From NCBI GenBank assembly GCA_015183035.1, contig JACZZP010000005.1, positions 1,736,001-1,800,000 of the forward strand: 64,000 nt of DNA. The letters are read 5' to 3'. Numbering within the stretch: the stretch's first letter is position 1; each line of letters opens with the position of its first letter. The notes under the pieces were generated by a model that saw only the letters and a list, made by a program, of their open reading frames with translations, was not told the origin of the DNA and ran no database searches. Below are positions 26,904 through 39,806 of the stretch, one piece after another. The position numbers and the translations under genes were made by a program. This DNA comes from Meloidogyne chitwoodi. Lineage: Eukaryota; Nematoda; Chromadorea; Rhabditida; Meloidogynidae.

Positions 26904-29279
26904 ATGCTATCCACAATAGAATTAATTTCTTCATCACCAAATTCTGTAAGAGTTAAGTGTCGTCGTCGATTTTCATCTCTTCCTTGGGGATTATGGCGTC
27001 TTAGTCGTCATTTAAGTATTGGGTAATTTATAAAAAAGATAATATTTAATTTTTTAATATTTCTCAAAAATTGTTTTTTAAATTTATTTTCAGTGTTATA
27101 GAAAATAATGGAAATGGTTTTCATACTAGTCGTAAATTAATTGGTCAGAGAAGAATTGCTGCTGATTTAGCACTTGGATTATCACTTTTAGGAATTTTAT
27201 TAATGATTATTGCTCATGAATCTTCAAATATTAATTTAAATATTTTAGAAAAAACATCAAAGATTAGTTTAATTATTAGTACTTTAGCATTACTTTTAGC
27301 AACATTAAATTATCATTGGAAAGATTTAAAAGTAAATTAAATAAATATTTTTTAATTTAATTATTTAATTTAAAAGACATATATGTATCAAAATAATATA
27401 CCAAATTGGCAAACTATTTTAACTCGAAGAACTAAATTAAAAATAATTTTTGAGGTAAAAAATAAATTATAATTTTTAAATTAAATTAATATATATTTTA
27501 GTAATTTTAAAAAATATTTAAATATAAAATTTTAATAATTAGAATAAATAAATATTTATTATTTTAAGAAGGATTCGGAGGGTTAGGATTTTGATTAAAA
27601 CTTTGGATTTGAGAAATACCAATTCCATTATTAGTGTTTGGAATTCAAAAATCAAGAACAGGATTAGGAAAATCTAAAAAAATCATGACTGATTTTAATC
27701 TTAATTCTGTTCTTTCTGAGCTTTAATTTTAATTATTTAACTCTTAATATTTATATATTTTTAAGCTAATTGTTTGTTCAATATGTCCTCCATTACCTGG
27801 TTTAGAATGGCCACTTATTGATACTTTTTTAAGTTCATTAATGTTTTTAAGACTTTATTGGATAACAAGATGTTTACATTTACATTCACGTCTTTCATAT
27901 GATGTAGCAGCTAAATCAATAGCAGGAATGAATAAAGTAAAAACTGATACTAAATTTATTTTAAAAAGAACATTATATCTTTATCCAGGTTAGAATTTAA
28001 AGATTTAAAATTAAAAGAAAGAAAAATAATTATTTAAGGATTAGCACTAGCAGTTTTTGTTGTAAGTTTTTTTTATTAAATTATTTAAAAAAATTAAATA
28101 ATTAATTATGAAAGCTTGTTTTTTGGTTAATTGGAGGTTATATTCTTCGACTTTGTGAAGGGTAAGAGCAAACTTTAAATAAGTTTTTATTAAAAAATTT
28201 TTTTTAGAAATTTTGGAGATGAAAATTTACGTAATTATTACAATGCTTTATGGCTAATGTGTGTTACATTTTTAACTATTGGATATGGTAAATATTTAAA
28301 AATTATTTAAATTTAAAATTAAGGTGATGTATACCCAATAACTGTTTGTGGAAGATTGATGGCTATTTTAACTGGGGTTATAGGGGTTTGTGTAGCCAGT
28401 ATGATTGTTGCTGTTATTTCACAAAAAATTTCCCTAAGTCATGCAGAGGAACGTGTACATAATTTTATGGCTAGAACAAAACATGCCAGAAGTGTATGAC
28501 TTTAATATAAATTTTAAAAAATTACTAAATATTTTTATAGTTAAAAATAACAGCAGCACAGGTTTTAAAAGAATGTTGGCTTCTTTACAAAATTAAACAC
28601 ATGGCTGACCAAGTTAACAAATTTATTTTTTAAAAATCATAAAATTTTAAAATAAAAAAGAGAAATGACAGAAATAAATAAAAATTTATTTTAAAAGAAA
28701 ATTTCGAATTTTTTATAAAAGAAAATAAAATTATATAAAAGGTAAAGGAATTTAATTTGTTAATATATCCTAATAGGTATAACTCTAGTTATATACATAA
28801 TAAATATTTTTATAATGGTATAGTCAACTGCTGACCTTTTTTAATAAATAAATTTAATTTATTTTTAATAAGGAAAAGGTTATTCACCATGAGAGACGTT
28901 TGAGTGCAGCCATATGCACGTTAAGAAGACTAAGAAAGGAACAACAAATATTACAGGAAGAAAATGGTGTTTCACTAGATGATGTAGCAAAAGTAAAATT
29001 AAATAAAAATTAAACAATAAATAATTTTATTTTATTAAAAAGATTAGTCAAAATGCAACAGAAACAGTAAGAGGAGTAGGACAATCACAAAAACATTTAA
29101 ATGAAAGAGTAAATGCAATTGAATTTAGATTAGAACAAATACATAAAGGAATTGATAATTTAACTCAACTTATAATAAATAGAAAAACTTCATCAACACA
29201 AATTACTAATAATAATTCTGTGGAAATATCTGAAATTAATAGTAAAGATCAAATAATTAATAATAAATGTATAATTTAA
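26904..29279 (+). CDS. small-conductance calcium-activated potassium channel (SK/KCNN type)
   Basis: Exon 1 26904-27022 and exon 2 27094-27331 join in phase, with further exons to a stop at 29277-29279. S1 region carries GQRRIAADLALGLSLLGILL; S3-S4 region has CPPLPGLEWPLIDTF and RLYWITRCLHLHSRLSYD; the pore reads NYYNALWLMCVTFLTIGYGD with an intact K+ selectivity filter; S6 is followed by HAEERVHNFMARTKHARS. Then comes the calmodulin-binding segment (VLKECWLLYKIKHMADQ; HHERRLSAAICTLRRLRKEQ) and a C-terminal coiled coil. SK channels open when calmodulin senses cytosolic calcium and repolarise muscle or neurons. Intron 27452-27764 and the ~260-base intron at 28611-28872 are longer than usual; the latter holds a dispersed repeat. 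Confidence 0.88.
28640..28835. repeat. dispersed repeat copy in an SK-channel intron
   Basis: The run AAAGAGAAATGACAGAAATA and the following ~150 bases, ending around GTCAACTGCTGACC, closely resemble 59205-59395 inside the TA-flanked element at 59076-60118 (AAAGAGAAATTACAGAAATA ... TTAGCTGCTGACTGC). Terminal repeats were not identified for this copy, so it is probably a fragment. Confidence 0.55.
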
Positions 29280-29937
29280 ATATTTTTTTTTAATTTTTAA
29301 TTATTTTATTTTTAAAATAAACATTTTTTCTACCAAAATTTAATTTTAAATAATCACATTATATTATTTTTTTAAAATATTGACTCATTTTTGAATAAAA
29401 TTTTATTAAAAGAAAATATTTATTTTTTTTTAATTTTAATTGAATTGTTTACATTTAAACATTAATAAATTTAAAAATGATGTAGATAAATATTTTGATA
29501 TTATATTATTTTTTGTTAAAAATAAATGTGGAAAAATTAGTAAGAAATGTTTTATTTATTTAATAAATATTTTTATTTCTTTGGCTATATTTTTTTTTTA
29601 TTTTTTAAAAAATAACTAATTTTAAATAGAAAATAAATAAATATGTAAATAGTCAGTCACTCTCTTAACAAAATAAATATTTTTTAAAATTAAATAAAAA
29701 TATTATTATTTTAAATTATTGTTATTTTGATCCTTTTTAGTTTACTAATTTACTATAAAAATATATTTCTAAATATAAAATTTTAAAGTTTAGAAACTAA
29801 ATTAAAAATAATTTTTGTGAGAATTATTAATTATTTATTTTTTAATTAATTAATTAATTCTTTTAATTATAAATTATTATTGTAAAAAAATAGTTTTTTA
29901 CTTTTTAAAATTAAATTAACATAAAAATAAATAAAGA
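29280..29937. other. AT-rich intergenic region
   Basis: Upstream of the Kunitz gene; only A/T-rich low-complexity sequence seen. Confidence 0.5.
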
Positions 29938-31038
29938 ATGAATAAATTTATTTTAATAATATTTTTTTCTATTTTTATAATAAATTTAACAAATGCCTAT
30001 GATCTTCCACCTGTAATTAATTTAATTTTTTAATAAATTTATTTTTTAAATTAAAAATAGAAATGTTATTTGCCAAATGTAGTTGGGCCATGTAAAGCTG
30101 CTCTTCGTCGTTGGTGGTATAATAATGGACAATGCAAAGTTTTTTTAAAATAAATAATTTTAAAATATATATTTAAATAGCAATTTATTTATGGAGGCTG
30201 TCGGGGTAATGAAAATAATTTTAAAACATTAGAAGAATGTCAACAAAATTGCAATGTACCTATATTTTTAATTGAAATTATTATTTAATTAAAAATAGAA
30301 ATGTAAATTGCCAAAAATCGTTGGACCTTGTTTAGCTCTTATTCCTCGTTGGTGGTATGATAATGGAGAATGCAAAGTTTTAAATAAAAAATAAATATTT
30401 AAAATTTATATTTAATTAGGAATTTAATTATGGAGGATGTAAAGGTAATGCTAATAATTTTGAAACTTTACAAGAATGCCAAGAAAATTGTAATGTAATT
30501 TAATTTTTTAATAAATTTATTTTTTAAATTAAAAATAGATATGTTATTTGCCTAAAGTAGTTGGGCCTTGTGATGCATATTTTGAACGTTGGTGGTATAA
30601 TAATGGAGAATGCAAGGTTTTCTAAATAATAAATAATTTTTAAAATATATTTACTTAGAAATTTATTTATGGAGGCTGTGGAAGTAATGGAAATAATTTT
30701 GAAACTTTAGAAGAATGCCAAAAAAATTGCAATGTAAATTTATTATTGTTGTGTTCGTAGAATAACAATAAGGCTAACGACAGCGCTTTATCAACAATGT
30801 AGATATGTAGTAACAATGGTAGCGAAGTAAAGGTCGTCGGTCACTGGTCCTGGTGCTGATGACGGGTACAGGGACTAAGCCAGGTCTTAGTAGGTGCCCG
30901 CTTGACTAACTGTTAGACTGGCTTTTATACTATATAAGCCTGACGGCTTATATAGTAACACTCCACTACACATAGCCAACAATTATTTAATTAATATTTT
31001 AAAAATTTTAGGCAACGGAAGAGTACGAGAAAAAATAA
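29938..31038 (+). CDS. secreted protein with three Kunitz/BPTI domains
   Basis: Exon 1 (29938-30012) encodes a signal peptide ([20 protein letters not shown]). Six short exons then encode three Kunitz domains, two exons each, every one with the spacing C-x8-C-x13-C-x7-C-x12-C-x3-C (for instance [10 protein letters not shown] ... YGGCRG ... CQQNC). A last exon at 31012-31038 adds ATEEYEKK and a stop. The residue after the second Cys (P1) is Lys in domain 1 (trypsin-like target), Leu in domain 2 (chymotrypsin/elastase-like) and Asp in domain 3, which is unusual for an inhibitor. Such proteins block serine proteases or act as ion-channel blockers in secretions. The final intron contains a solo LTR without harm to the splice sites. 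Confidence 0.87.
30747..30981. mobile_element. solo LTR (235 bp) with 5-bp target duplication
   Basis: The element starts TGTTG and ends CAACA (perfect 5-bp terminal inverted repeat, TG...CA). It is flanked on both sides by ATTAT (30742-30746 and 30982-30986). It is clearly more GC-rich than the intron around it and holds a 12-bp-arm palindrome ACTATATAAGCC-TGAC-GGCTTATATAGT (30928-30955) with a TATA box. A 5-bp duplication and short TG..CA LTR fit BEL/Pao or Gypsy-type retroelements. Family cannot be set without the internal region. Confidence 0.82.
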
Positions 31039-31531
31039 ATATTAAAAGAATAATTAAATTTTCATTAAAAAACTTAAAAAATTTTGTATAATACTTAATT
31101 TATTATTTAAAAATACATGTGATTTTAATATATAAAATATTTTTAATTTTAGTCAGTTTTTGTGGTGCCATTTTTGGAAACCAAAATTTTTTTAATTAGC
31201 TCTTATTTCAAGTTTTTTTTTCTCATCATTTTTAATATTCTCTATAATTTTTTTATTTATTTTAAAAAATTATAATTTCATTCAAGAAATAAACTTTTCT
31301 TCTTGTAATCTTACAAATAATAATTTTCAATAAAATTATTATTTAAAAAAACTTTGCCATAAAACTATGTATGTTCACTCTGTAAAACAAAAAAACAATT
31401 TTTTATTATAAAAAATTATTAAAATATAAATATATATTATGTACATATATTAAAATATATTAAGTGATGAGCATCTTTTTTCTCAAAACATATCTGGGCA
31501 TATTCATATATTTATTTTATTATTTTTAAAG
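31039..31531. other. intergenic region between convergent genes
   Basis: AT-rich; contains 3' flanks of the Kunitz and calpain genes. Nothing else recognised. Confidence 0.5.
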
Positions 31532-33554
31532 CTAAATTTCCACTTTTAAAGTTGCTTCATAGGAAGGAGGTGGTGCTAATAATAATTGTTGTTGTTTTTG
31601 TTGTTTTTTATTTAATTTTCCTTCTTCTTTTTTAATTTTTTCATTTAATAGTTTATTATTATTTTCTTCTTCTTCTTCATTATCTTCTTCACTCTGCCAC
31701 CATTCAATATAATTAAAAAAAGAAAGAAATGAGTCCAAGGCCAAAATAAAGGATCCATTTTCGATTTTTTGTACAATTCCACGAAACCTTGGTGAAACAT
31801 ATTCCCATTTTGGAGAATTTTTATCGATTGAATTAGATCTAAAATTGGGAATTATTTTAAAATATTTAAATATTACTTTGTATTTGTGGATGTTATTCTA
31901 GACCATGGATTTCTAATTTTGATCAAATAATTATTTCTACGACGGTCCTTTATAAATAATTAAATTAATAATTAAAATATGAATTACTTCAATAAAATCA
32001 ATAATAGAGAAGGAACGCATAACCAAAATACCTCTTCCTGCATGTGCCTTCTTTTCAATAAAACCATTCTTTTAAAATTAGTAATTATAAATTAAAAATT
32101 AATTTAAATTTACCGAAACTGTACAACAAAATCTACATTGACGTACATCTGATATTCTTTCAGAAAATAAATGAATTAATTGAGAACGAGTAATATCTCT
32201 TAACATATATAATTTAAATGAAGTTTTTGGACCAATTAAAAGCCTTAAAGCTCTATAATAATGATTTGTATTTTCTAGGGCTGCATAAGAACCATATAAT
32301 CTTTTTTTTAAAAAATTATTATTATTTTTAAATTATAATTTATTTACTTGGCAAATGCTTTTTCTAATAAAGCTGCCCAAAATATTATTCCATCAGAAGA
32401 ATGCATAAATAAAAGTTGACCATTTTTTAAAGGTAAAAGATCATCAATAATTACTTCCCTTACTATATCCTCTTTGAAAGTAAAATTAAAAATAAATTTT
32501 CCTAAAAAATAAATAATTTAATTAATTTTAAATTAAAAAAAACCTATATAATTTTCATTATCAAGTTTATTATTTAAAGTTGGATTAATAACAAAGTTAA
32601 AATTTTCTTCTGATTGCATTAATGCTAATAAAGCAGAAGTAAGCCAACAATTTCTTAATTGGCCTTGAACAATATCTTTTAATTGAAAATTATTTGTTGT
32701 TAAATTATCTGTTTGGTTATTACGAAGAAAACTAGCACAATTTGTTATTTCCTAAATTTAATTTAATTAAAATATATTTTATTTATTTAATTAATTAATT
32801 ACCCAAGGTCTTTTCCATATTATTCCTTTAGGAGAAGGTAAATCAGAATCAACATCATCACAATAAATACTTTGCCAAATTGCAGGAAATTCTAAAAAAT
32901 ATGTATAATAAAAATAATTTTAATTATTATACTATTTTTAAAAATAAATATTATTAAATTAATAAAATACAAAATAATTATTTCAAGAAAATAGTAATAA
33001 AAAATAATATTAAAATAAAAAAAGAACTGACCAGGATCTTCAAAAAGCATTTGATGTTTTGTTGGAACAGTTGGAAGCATTTTTGATCCTTTAAAAAAAA
33101 TAATAAGTTATTAAATTTAAAATTATATATATTTTTTTAATCTACAAATAAAAAAGTACAAACTTTTTTATAAAAAAAATGTAAAACTATATTTATTATA
33201 TATATATTTAATAAATACCAATTTATTATATACATATTGCTTATTCATTTGCTCATAAAAATTAAATAAATATGTAAGTAAAGAAAATGATTACTCACCT
33301 TTTGGTTGTTCTAAAATCTTTGTCGTCGTGCTAGGCATTATATTATTAATGTTGGTATTATTATTATTATTATTAATATTATTATTATTATTGACTTTAG
33401 CAGTTTTATTAAATGAAGTAGCTAAAACTGTTCCCCAACTTTTTTGTTTTTGTAGACTTTTTGTTTGACCCGAAAATAGGCGGTAGTATGAAGCAAAAAA
33501 GAGAAAAATCAGAGAAATGACAACGACAACAATGTCCAAAAAGAGCGCAATCAT
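31532..33554 (-). CDS. membrane-anchored calpain-like cysteine protease
   Basis: Nine exons (33299-33554, 33032-33088, 32803-32891, 32544-32751, 32348-32501, 32114-32300, 31988-32068, 31877-31947, 31532-31838) sum to 1410 nt, 469 residues, all in phase. Residues ~5-27 form a transmembrane anchor ([18 protein letters not shown]). The calpain core follows: [22 protein letters not shown], catalytic Cys169 in [26 protein letters not shown], a candidate catalytic His in [12 protein letters not shown], and catalytic Asn in IKIRNPWS. The usual Gly-Asp/Asn before Cys is Arg-Asn. The domain ends with [14 protein letters not shown], then an acidic stretch and a PPPSYEATL tail carrying a PPxY WW-domain ligand. 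EF-hands of classical calpains are absent. Calpains cleave substrates in the cytoplasm at limited sites, usually calcium-dependently. Confidence 0.8.
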
Positions 33555-35966
33555 AATAAAAATACTTTTAAAATATTTGCCCCGGGCTGGCTCAACTATA
33601 AAATTTTTTGAGGGAGCTTATTTCAAAATACATTTATAAATGTACAAAAATATATATATTTGATGACTCAACTTATATGTGAAAAATGTGAGGAAAATGA
33701 GGAAAAAATAAATATATTTTTATGTTTTCTGTACAGAGAAGAGACAAAATGAGTTGTGTTTTTTACCTTTTGCAATTTTAAGAAGAAGAGGGGGTATCTG
33801 TTTATGAAGGTTAGTAGAGGAAAGGAAAGGTAGTAGAGAAGGATGTTAAAGTATAATAGAAGAAGACGCCAAACAGCAGGAGGGCATTTTTATTTTATTA
33901 AATTTTTGGTTACAAACATATGATGATTTTTTATAATAATTTTAAAATTAATTAATAAAAATTAAAAAAAAAACCGATAAAAATACAATTTTAATATTTT
34001 TAGTTAAAATTAATTAATTAAATTTTAATTAAAATAATTATTTATTAATTATAATATATTTTTATATTGGAGAAAAGAATAGGAATTTTATTAAATTATT
34101 TATTTTTTAAAAAACAAAGATTAAAATGATTTTTTTAAATAAATTTGTAAAGCATGGAAATGATTCATTTAAAAATTTAATTATTTTTGTTTTCACTTTT
34201 TTTTAACATTAAAAATATATTAAAATGAATATATAAAAGCTTTATATAATAAAATAATTTTGAGTAATGTAAAATAATTTGTTAAATAAATTAAATATTA
34301 TTTAATGTTTAGCATATGCAAAAAAAATAAAAATAAAAATAAAAGACTATTCTGCAAAAGAGAAGAGTCAATATTTTTATTATTAAATTGTTTTGGTGCT
34401 TCAAGCAAGAGAAGAAAAAATATCTTAGCAAATGGATAGAGATACTAAAAAAAGAAGAAAATTATTTAAAGGGCTGCTAGTACTTAAATTGACCATTTAG
34501 GGATTTTTGAAATTTAAAATATTTTTTATTCAATTAATGAACTAAAAAAATTTTTTCAACAAAAATCAATATTTCTGATATTTAAATAATGTGTAAGCAA
34601 TTGAAGAAAAAGCTTTAAGATAAAATAAAAAAAAAGAGAGAATAAAGTGGACTAAAGTTATATATAAGTGTGTAAATAATAAATAAATAAATTATTAAGA
34701 AATTTCAATAGTATTAAAGTAAATAAATTATAAAAATATTTTTTAATAAAAAAGAAGAGATTTACAGTTAAATTAAATAAATAATATTTAAAACTACGTG
34801 TAATTACACTAATAAATAATTGTAATATATACACTAATAAGCACAAAAGTTTTTTTTAATTTTATGTAAATACATGCAGATAATAAAAATTGATAAAACT
34901 ATTAGAAACAAAAAAAAAAAGAAATTTAGATAATTAATTTAATAATTATAATTTTATAATTCTATTAAAATTTGACAAATCAAATATTTTTTAAGCAGAA
35001 ATTAAAAAAAATTAATATAAAATTATATTTAAAATATTATTTATTAAATATTAGTAAATGGCCGAAAATATTGGTTGGAATATTGATCTAGCTCTGCGAA
35101 GCTAAATCGTTTTATCCATTCATCAGTGTTGATTAATGGATTTTATTTTTGATTTATTAACCACAATAGAAAACTTAGCCGACCCTTAAACTTTAATAAA
35201 AATAAAAAGTCCAATAATATAATAAATAAATATTTATTTATTAATTTATGGCAAAATCAGTTAAATTAAATTTATTAATATATTTTTCAATTTTTATTCT
35301 TCAATTTTTAAGGCATTACAATTTTATAATTTTTTTTTAAATTAATTATTTAAATAAAATTTAAATAGGTACTTACTTGTCGGTTATCCCTACCAACTTT
35401 TTGCGGATAATTTTTTGCGGACAAATTTATTTATTTATATAAAACATCTACGATAAAAAATCAAACCAATGCCCAATATTTTCCCCAAGCAAGTATAATT
35501 TCTTCAAAAACGTCTCCAATCTTGTAAAAATTCGATGGCATCTTTTTCAGTTGTTGGAAAATCCCAAATTTTCATTATAAGTTAAATATAATAATAATAA
35601 TCAAATATAAAATGATAGACTGAACTAAATAATATATTAAAAAATAAAATTTAAAAATAGAATACAGAATAATAGAATTTACTTTTTTTATTATTCAAGT
35701 TGTCTTTTATATATATTTTTGTCCGCAAAAAGTGGGTAGTGATAACCAAAAAGTATTTTAAATAAATTTCCCCGGTCATTTCATCAGATTATGTAAAATT
35801 AATGAAATAAATAAATAAGAAATATTTGACAGGAAATAACTAATTAAATATATTGCATAATTAAAAGTGCAAAAAACAAAATAATATAAATATAGGAGGG
35901 GAGATATCTATAGAGAACAAATTTAATTTTTAAAAAATAAATTTATTAAAAATATATTTTTAATTA
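33555..35966. other. long AT-rich intergenic region with one small transposon
   Basis: Divergent upstream region of the calpain and the M13-like gene. A short patch at 35085-35115 (AGCTCTGCGAAGCT) and the element at 35382-35747 are the only non-AT-rich parts. No gene called. Confidence 0.55.
35382..35747. mobile_element. ~366-bp MITE with terminal inverted repeats, possibly Merlin-derived
   Basis: The left end GGTTATCCCTACCAACTTTT and the reverse complement of the right end, GGTTATCACTACCCACTTTT, match with two differences and continue into TGCGGACAAA. On the minus strand inside (35470-35575) there is a coding-like piece MKIWDFPTTEKDAIEFLQDW then a stop. A start of that type is known from the N-termini of nematode ISXO2/Merlin-like transposases, so I infer an internally deleted copy. 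A target duplication was not found. Confidence 0.55.
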
Positions 35967-38900
35967 ATGTTTTTTAATAATAATATTTTTATTTTCTTCT
36001 TCTTCATTTATTTAATAATAAATATTTATACATTGGCTGATAATTTTGAATATGGTAAAAAAACATTTTTTAATAAAATAAATAATTTTTTTAAAGAAAT
36101 TCCCGAATTAATTCAATCAATTAATAAAAATATTAGGCCTTGTGATGATTTTTATAAATTTGTTTGTGGAAATTATTGGAAGAATATTAATCAAGTTGAT
36201 CCCAGTAAAATATTAAAAATTAAATAAATTTTAATTTTTTTAGATAAAATAATTGAAGATTCTGAATTTTCTCATATTAGCCGAAAAGTTTTTTTAAAAC
36301 AAAATTCTGATTTGAAAATTTTAGGTAAAAATATTATTTTTTTTCAACATTTTTATAATTCTTTTTAGAAATTTTTACAAACAAACAATTTCGTCAAAAT
36401 TACAATAATAAACCAATTTTTGCTTCAACTTTTAAATATTTTGACTCTTGTTTAGGTCGCCTAACAAAATTAAATAGCAGTAAATTTTCAGAGTTTTTAT
36501 TTGATAAATTAAAGGTAAAATAATTAATTAATTAAATAAATATATTTAATTTAATTACTCCTCTCCACTAATCTTTAATTTAATTTTTTGATAATTTTTA
36601 AATATATAATTTTTAAATAACTCTTCCCCTAAATATCTTCACTTTTCTTAAAAACATCAAGATATAAATCTTTCTCAAGGCTATTTTAATTTGTTTTATT
36701 CAATTTCTTTGTATAAATAAGTAAAATGGTCAATGAGCTATTAAATGAGAATATTTATTAAATTTGAAAATTAGACAAATATTTTGGAAGTATTCCTCGT
36801 TTTTTTTAAACTATACATCAAATAGACATATCTTTGATGTATATTTTACTTGTCTGATTGAGTGAGAGGAGTACTTATATTTATATATTTTAGTATTTAA
36901 ATTGGGAAGTGTTTGCTAAGGATATAAAATATAAGGGTATTTTGATTTATATTTAATTATTTTAATTTTAAGAATCTAGAAAATGTTTCAATAAATACTG
37001 AATGGATGTTAAACTTTTCTTCTTTTAATATTAATTTAATAAATAATTATGGATCAATTCAATTTCCAATATTTAATTTTATTCCAAATAAAATTATAGG
37101 AGAAATATTAATTCAATATTCTCTTGAAATTATTGAAGATAATTATGAAATTAAAAATTTAAAAATATTATTAGAGAAATTATCTAAAGAAAAAGGATCT
37201 AAAATATTTTTTAAAGAAAAACGCTTATTTCAATTTACAGGCAATCTTGAAGGGGAAATAAATGAAAAAATAGAAAAATATCAAAATTTTAATAGAAAAA
37301 TAAAAGAAATTTTGGGTAAAATATTTAAAAATTAAATATTTTATTTAAAAATTATAAAATTAATTTTTTAAAATATAATTAAATTAATTAATTAATATTT
37401 ATTATTTATTTTATTTAAAAAAGATGAAATAAATAATAATGATGATCAAATGATTGAAAAAACATTTATTAATATAATTGAACAATTTACACCAACAATT
37501 GATTGGATACAAATTTTTAATAAAATTGATATTAATTTAAACGGAGAAACAAAAATATTAATTAAATGCCCACAATGCTTTGAAAAATTAAAAGAATTTA
37601 TTGAAAATAATTCAGAATTAATTATTAATTTTTTACAAATAAAACTTATTCAAAGTATTTATGAAAATGGATTTGGTGTTGATTTGATAAAGTAATATTT
37701 ATGGAATTTTTTAAATGGAAAAAACAATAAATAAATAAATTATTTATTAAAATATTATAATATTCTTTTTTCTAAAAAATTAAAAATCTGATTTTTAGTA
37801 AAAAAAATATTATTAAAATTGTTTAAAAATAAATTAATAATATTCTCTTGTTAATCCCCAAATATTTTCTTTCCTTAAAAATACATAAAATGACTATTTA
37901 TGAGGATATATTAAATAGTCAGTAGTTAATATAAATAACCAAATTAATTAATTAATTTGAAGCGAATCATCATCTTCAAATGAATTATTTCAAACAAAAG
38001 AAAGTTTTTGTCTTCAAAAAATAAAAATTCATTTTACAAAAATTCTTGATCGATTATTCGTTGATTTTACAAAATTTGGAGGTGAACAACGTTTAAGAGT
38101 AAAAGAAATTTTTAATAAAATAAAATTGGGAGTAGAAAATTTAATAAATAATGCTGAATGGATGGATAATGAAACAAAAGAAAAAACAAAAATAAAATTA
38201 AATAAAATTAAAATTGTTCCAGGTTATTTTTTTGAAGAAATTAGAAATGAACAAAAATTGGAAAAAGAAAATAGGTAATATTTAATTTTAAATAATTAAT
38301 TTATTTATTTTTAAAGTTGCTTTAAAATAAATAAAAAAAATTATTTTGAATTGGAACAATTAATTATAAAATGTACAAATAAAAGAATTTTAAAATTAAT
38401 TATAAAAATTAATAATGGAAAAATGTTTTTTTTAAATCAACATTATAGTCCTTCTTTTTATATTGAAATTAATAATTATATTAATTCTGATTTAATTTTT
38501 ATTCCAATAGCTTTATTAGAACATCCTTATTTTAATAATGTAATTTTTAAAAATATTAATTTAATTAATTAATATAAAATAATTAAAAAGTAAATATATT
38601 TAATATTTTTATCCTGAACTTGTTCAGTGATATGAACAAAAATTTTCGAAAATCGAGCCTTTTTTCGGTTCTGGAAATCTTTACCCTTATCCTTGACTAA
38701 AATTTTAGATAATTTAATTTCTAATTAAGATTAAGTTTTTTCTCTCATTAATTTAAAATTAATAACTAGTACCTACATTGCTTTTTAATTAATTTCTTTT
38801 CATATTTGAGGATAATGAATATGATTTTTCAAAATTTAAAAATCTAAATAAATTATAATTTTGTTTATTTAAAAATAAATCTAAAAAATAATTAAAATTA

Positions 38901-39806
38901 ATTATTTTTTCAAAGGAAATGCCAAAACCAATGCAATTTTCTTCTCTTAGTTCAATTATTGGAATTGAAATTATTAAACAAATTACTCAAATAAATAATG
39001 AAATAAATTTAGAAAATAATTGGACAATTAATTCAATTCAAAATTTTAATCTAAAATCAACATGTTTTGCTCGTCAGTATAATCAAGTTAGAAGTGAATG
39101 TATTTTAACTATAAAAAAATTAGTTGATGAATACATTCATTTAAATTGGCTTAGTAATTTTGATTGTGAAGAAACTTATGTTCAAGTAATTTAATTTTAA
39201 TTAAAAATATTTTAATTAATTAATTTTTATAAAGGAATTTACCTCAGAAAGTCTTAAAATTGAGGGAAAAATTCCATTAAATTTATTTATTAATCTCCAT
39301 GCTGCAATTAAATTAGGAATTGAAATGTTACAAAATAATTTAAAATTAAATAATGAATTAAAAATTAAAAAATCTGTTAAAGAACTTAAAATAAGTTTAA
39401 ATGATTTAAATAATGAAAATATTGAAGGAATAGAACCAACTGAAAAACAATTATTTTTTATTAATTATGCTTTTGTTAGTTAAAAGTTTTTTTAATTTAT
39501 TAATTATTTAATAGATAAAATTAAGTTTATTTTTTAAAATTAAATTTTAGTCTAACATTTTTTAATCTAATAAAATTGAAAGTAAATTAATTTAATAATT
39601 ATATATTTTATTAATTTTAGAATTATTGTAGAGCTATATTTTATGACAATAATAAATTAATTGAACTTGAAGATCAAATTTATACTCCACATAAATCTTC
39701 TGTTAATTTAGTTTTGCAAAATCTTCCTTCATTTTCAGAAGCATTTGGTTGTCATTATGGAGATGAAATGTTTTTAAGAGAAGAAGAAAGATGTCAACTT
39801 TGGTGA
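35967..39806 (+). CDS. neprilysin-like (M13 family) protein lacking the zinc-binding motif
   Basis: Exon 1 encodes a signal-anchor-like segment (FIFFFFIYLIINIYTLA) and the classic M13 opening PCDDFYKFVCGNYW. Later exons carry the M13 helical domain (NNAEWMDNETKEKTKIKL), a degenerate version of the substrate-binding stretch (NQHYSPSFYIEINNYI) and of the PagiLq.PfF segment (IPIALLEHPYFNN), and the C-terminal LFFINYAFV ... NLPSFSEAFGCHYGDEMF ... RCQLW with stop at 39804-39806. At the catalytic site the family HExxH is IEIIK (in SSIIGIEIIKQIT), and no GENxAD is found downstream, while the late His (YTPHKSS) remains. All splice junctions look normal and no stop breaks the frame, so this looks like an expressed pseudoenzyme rather than a decayed gene. 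Exon limits between 36230 and 38040 are approximate. Confidence 0.78.
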
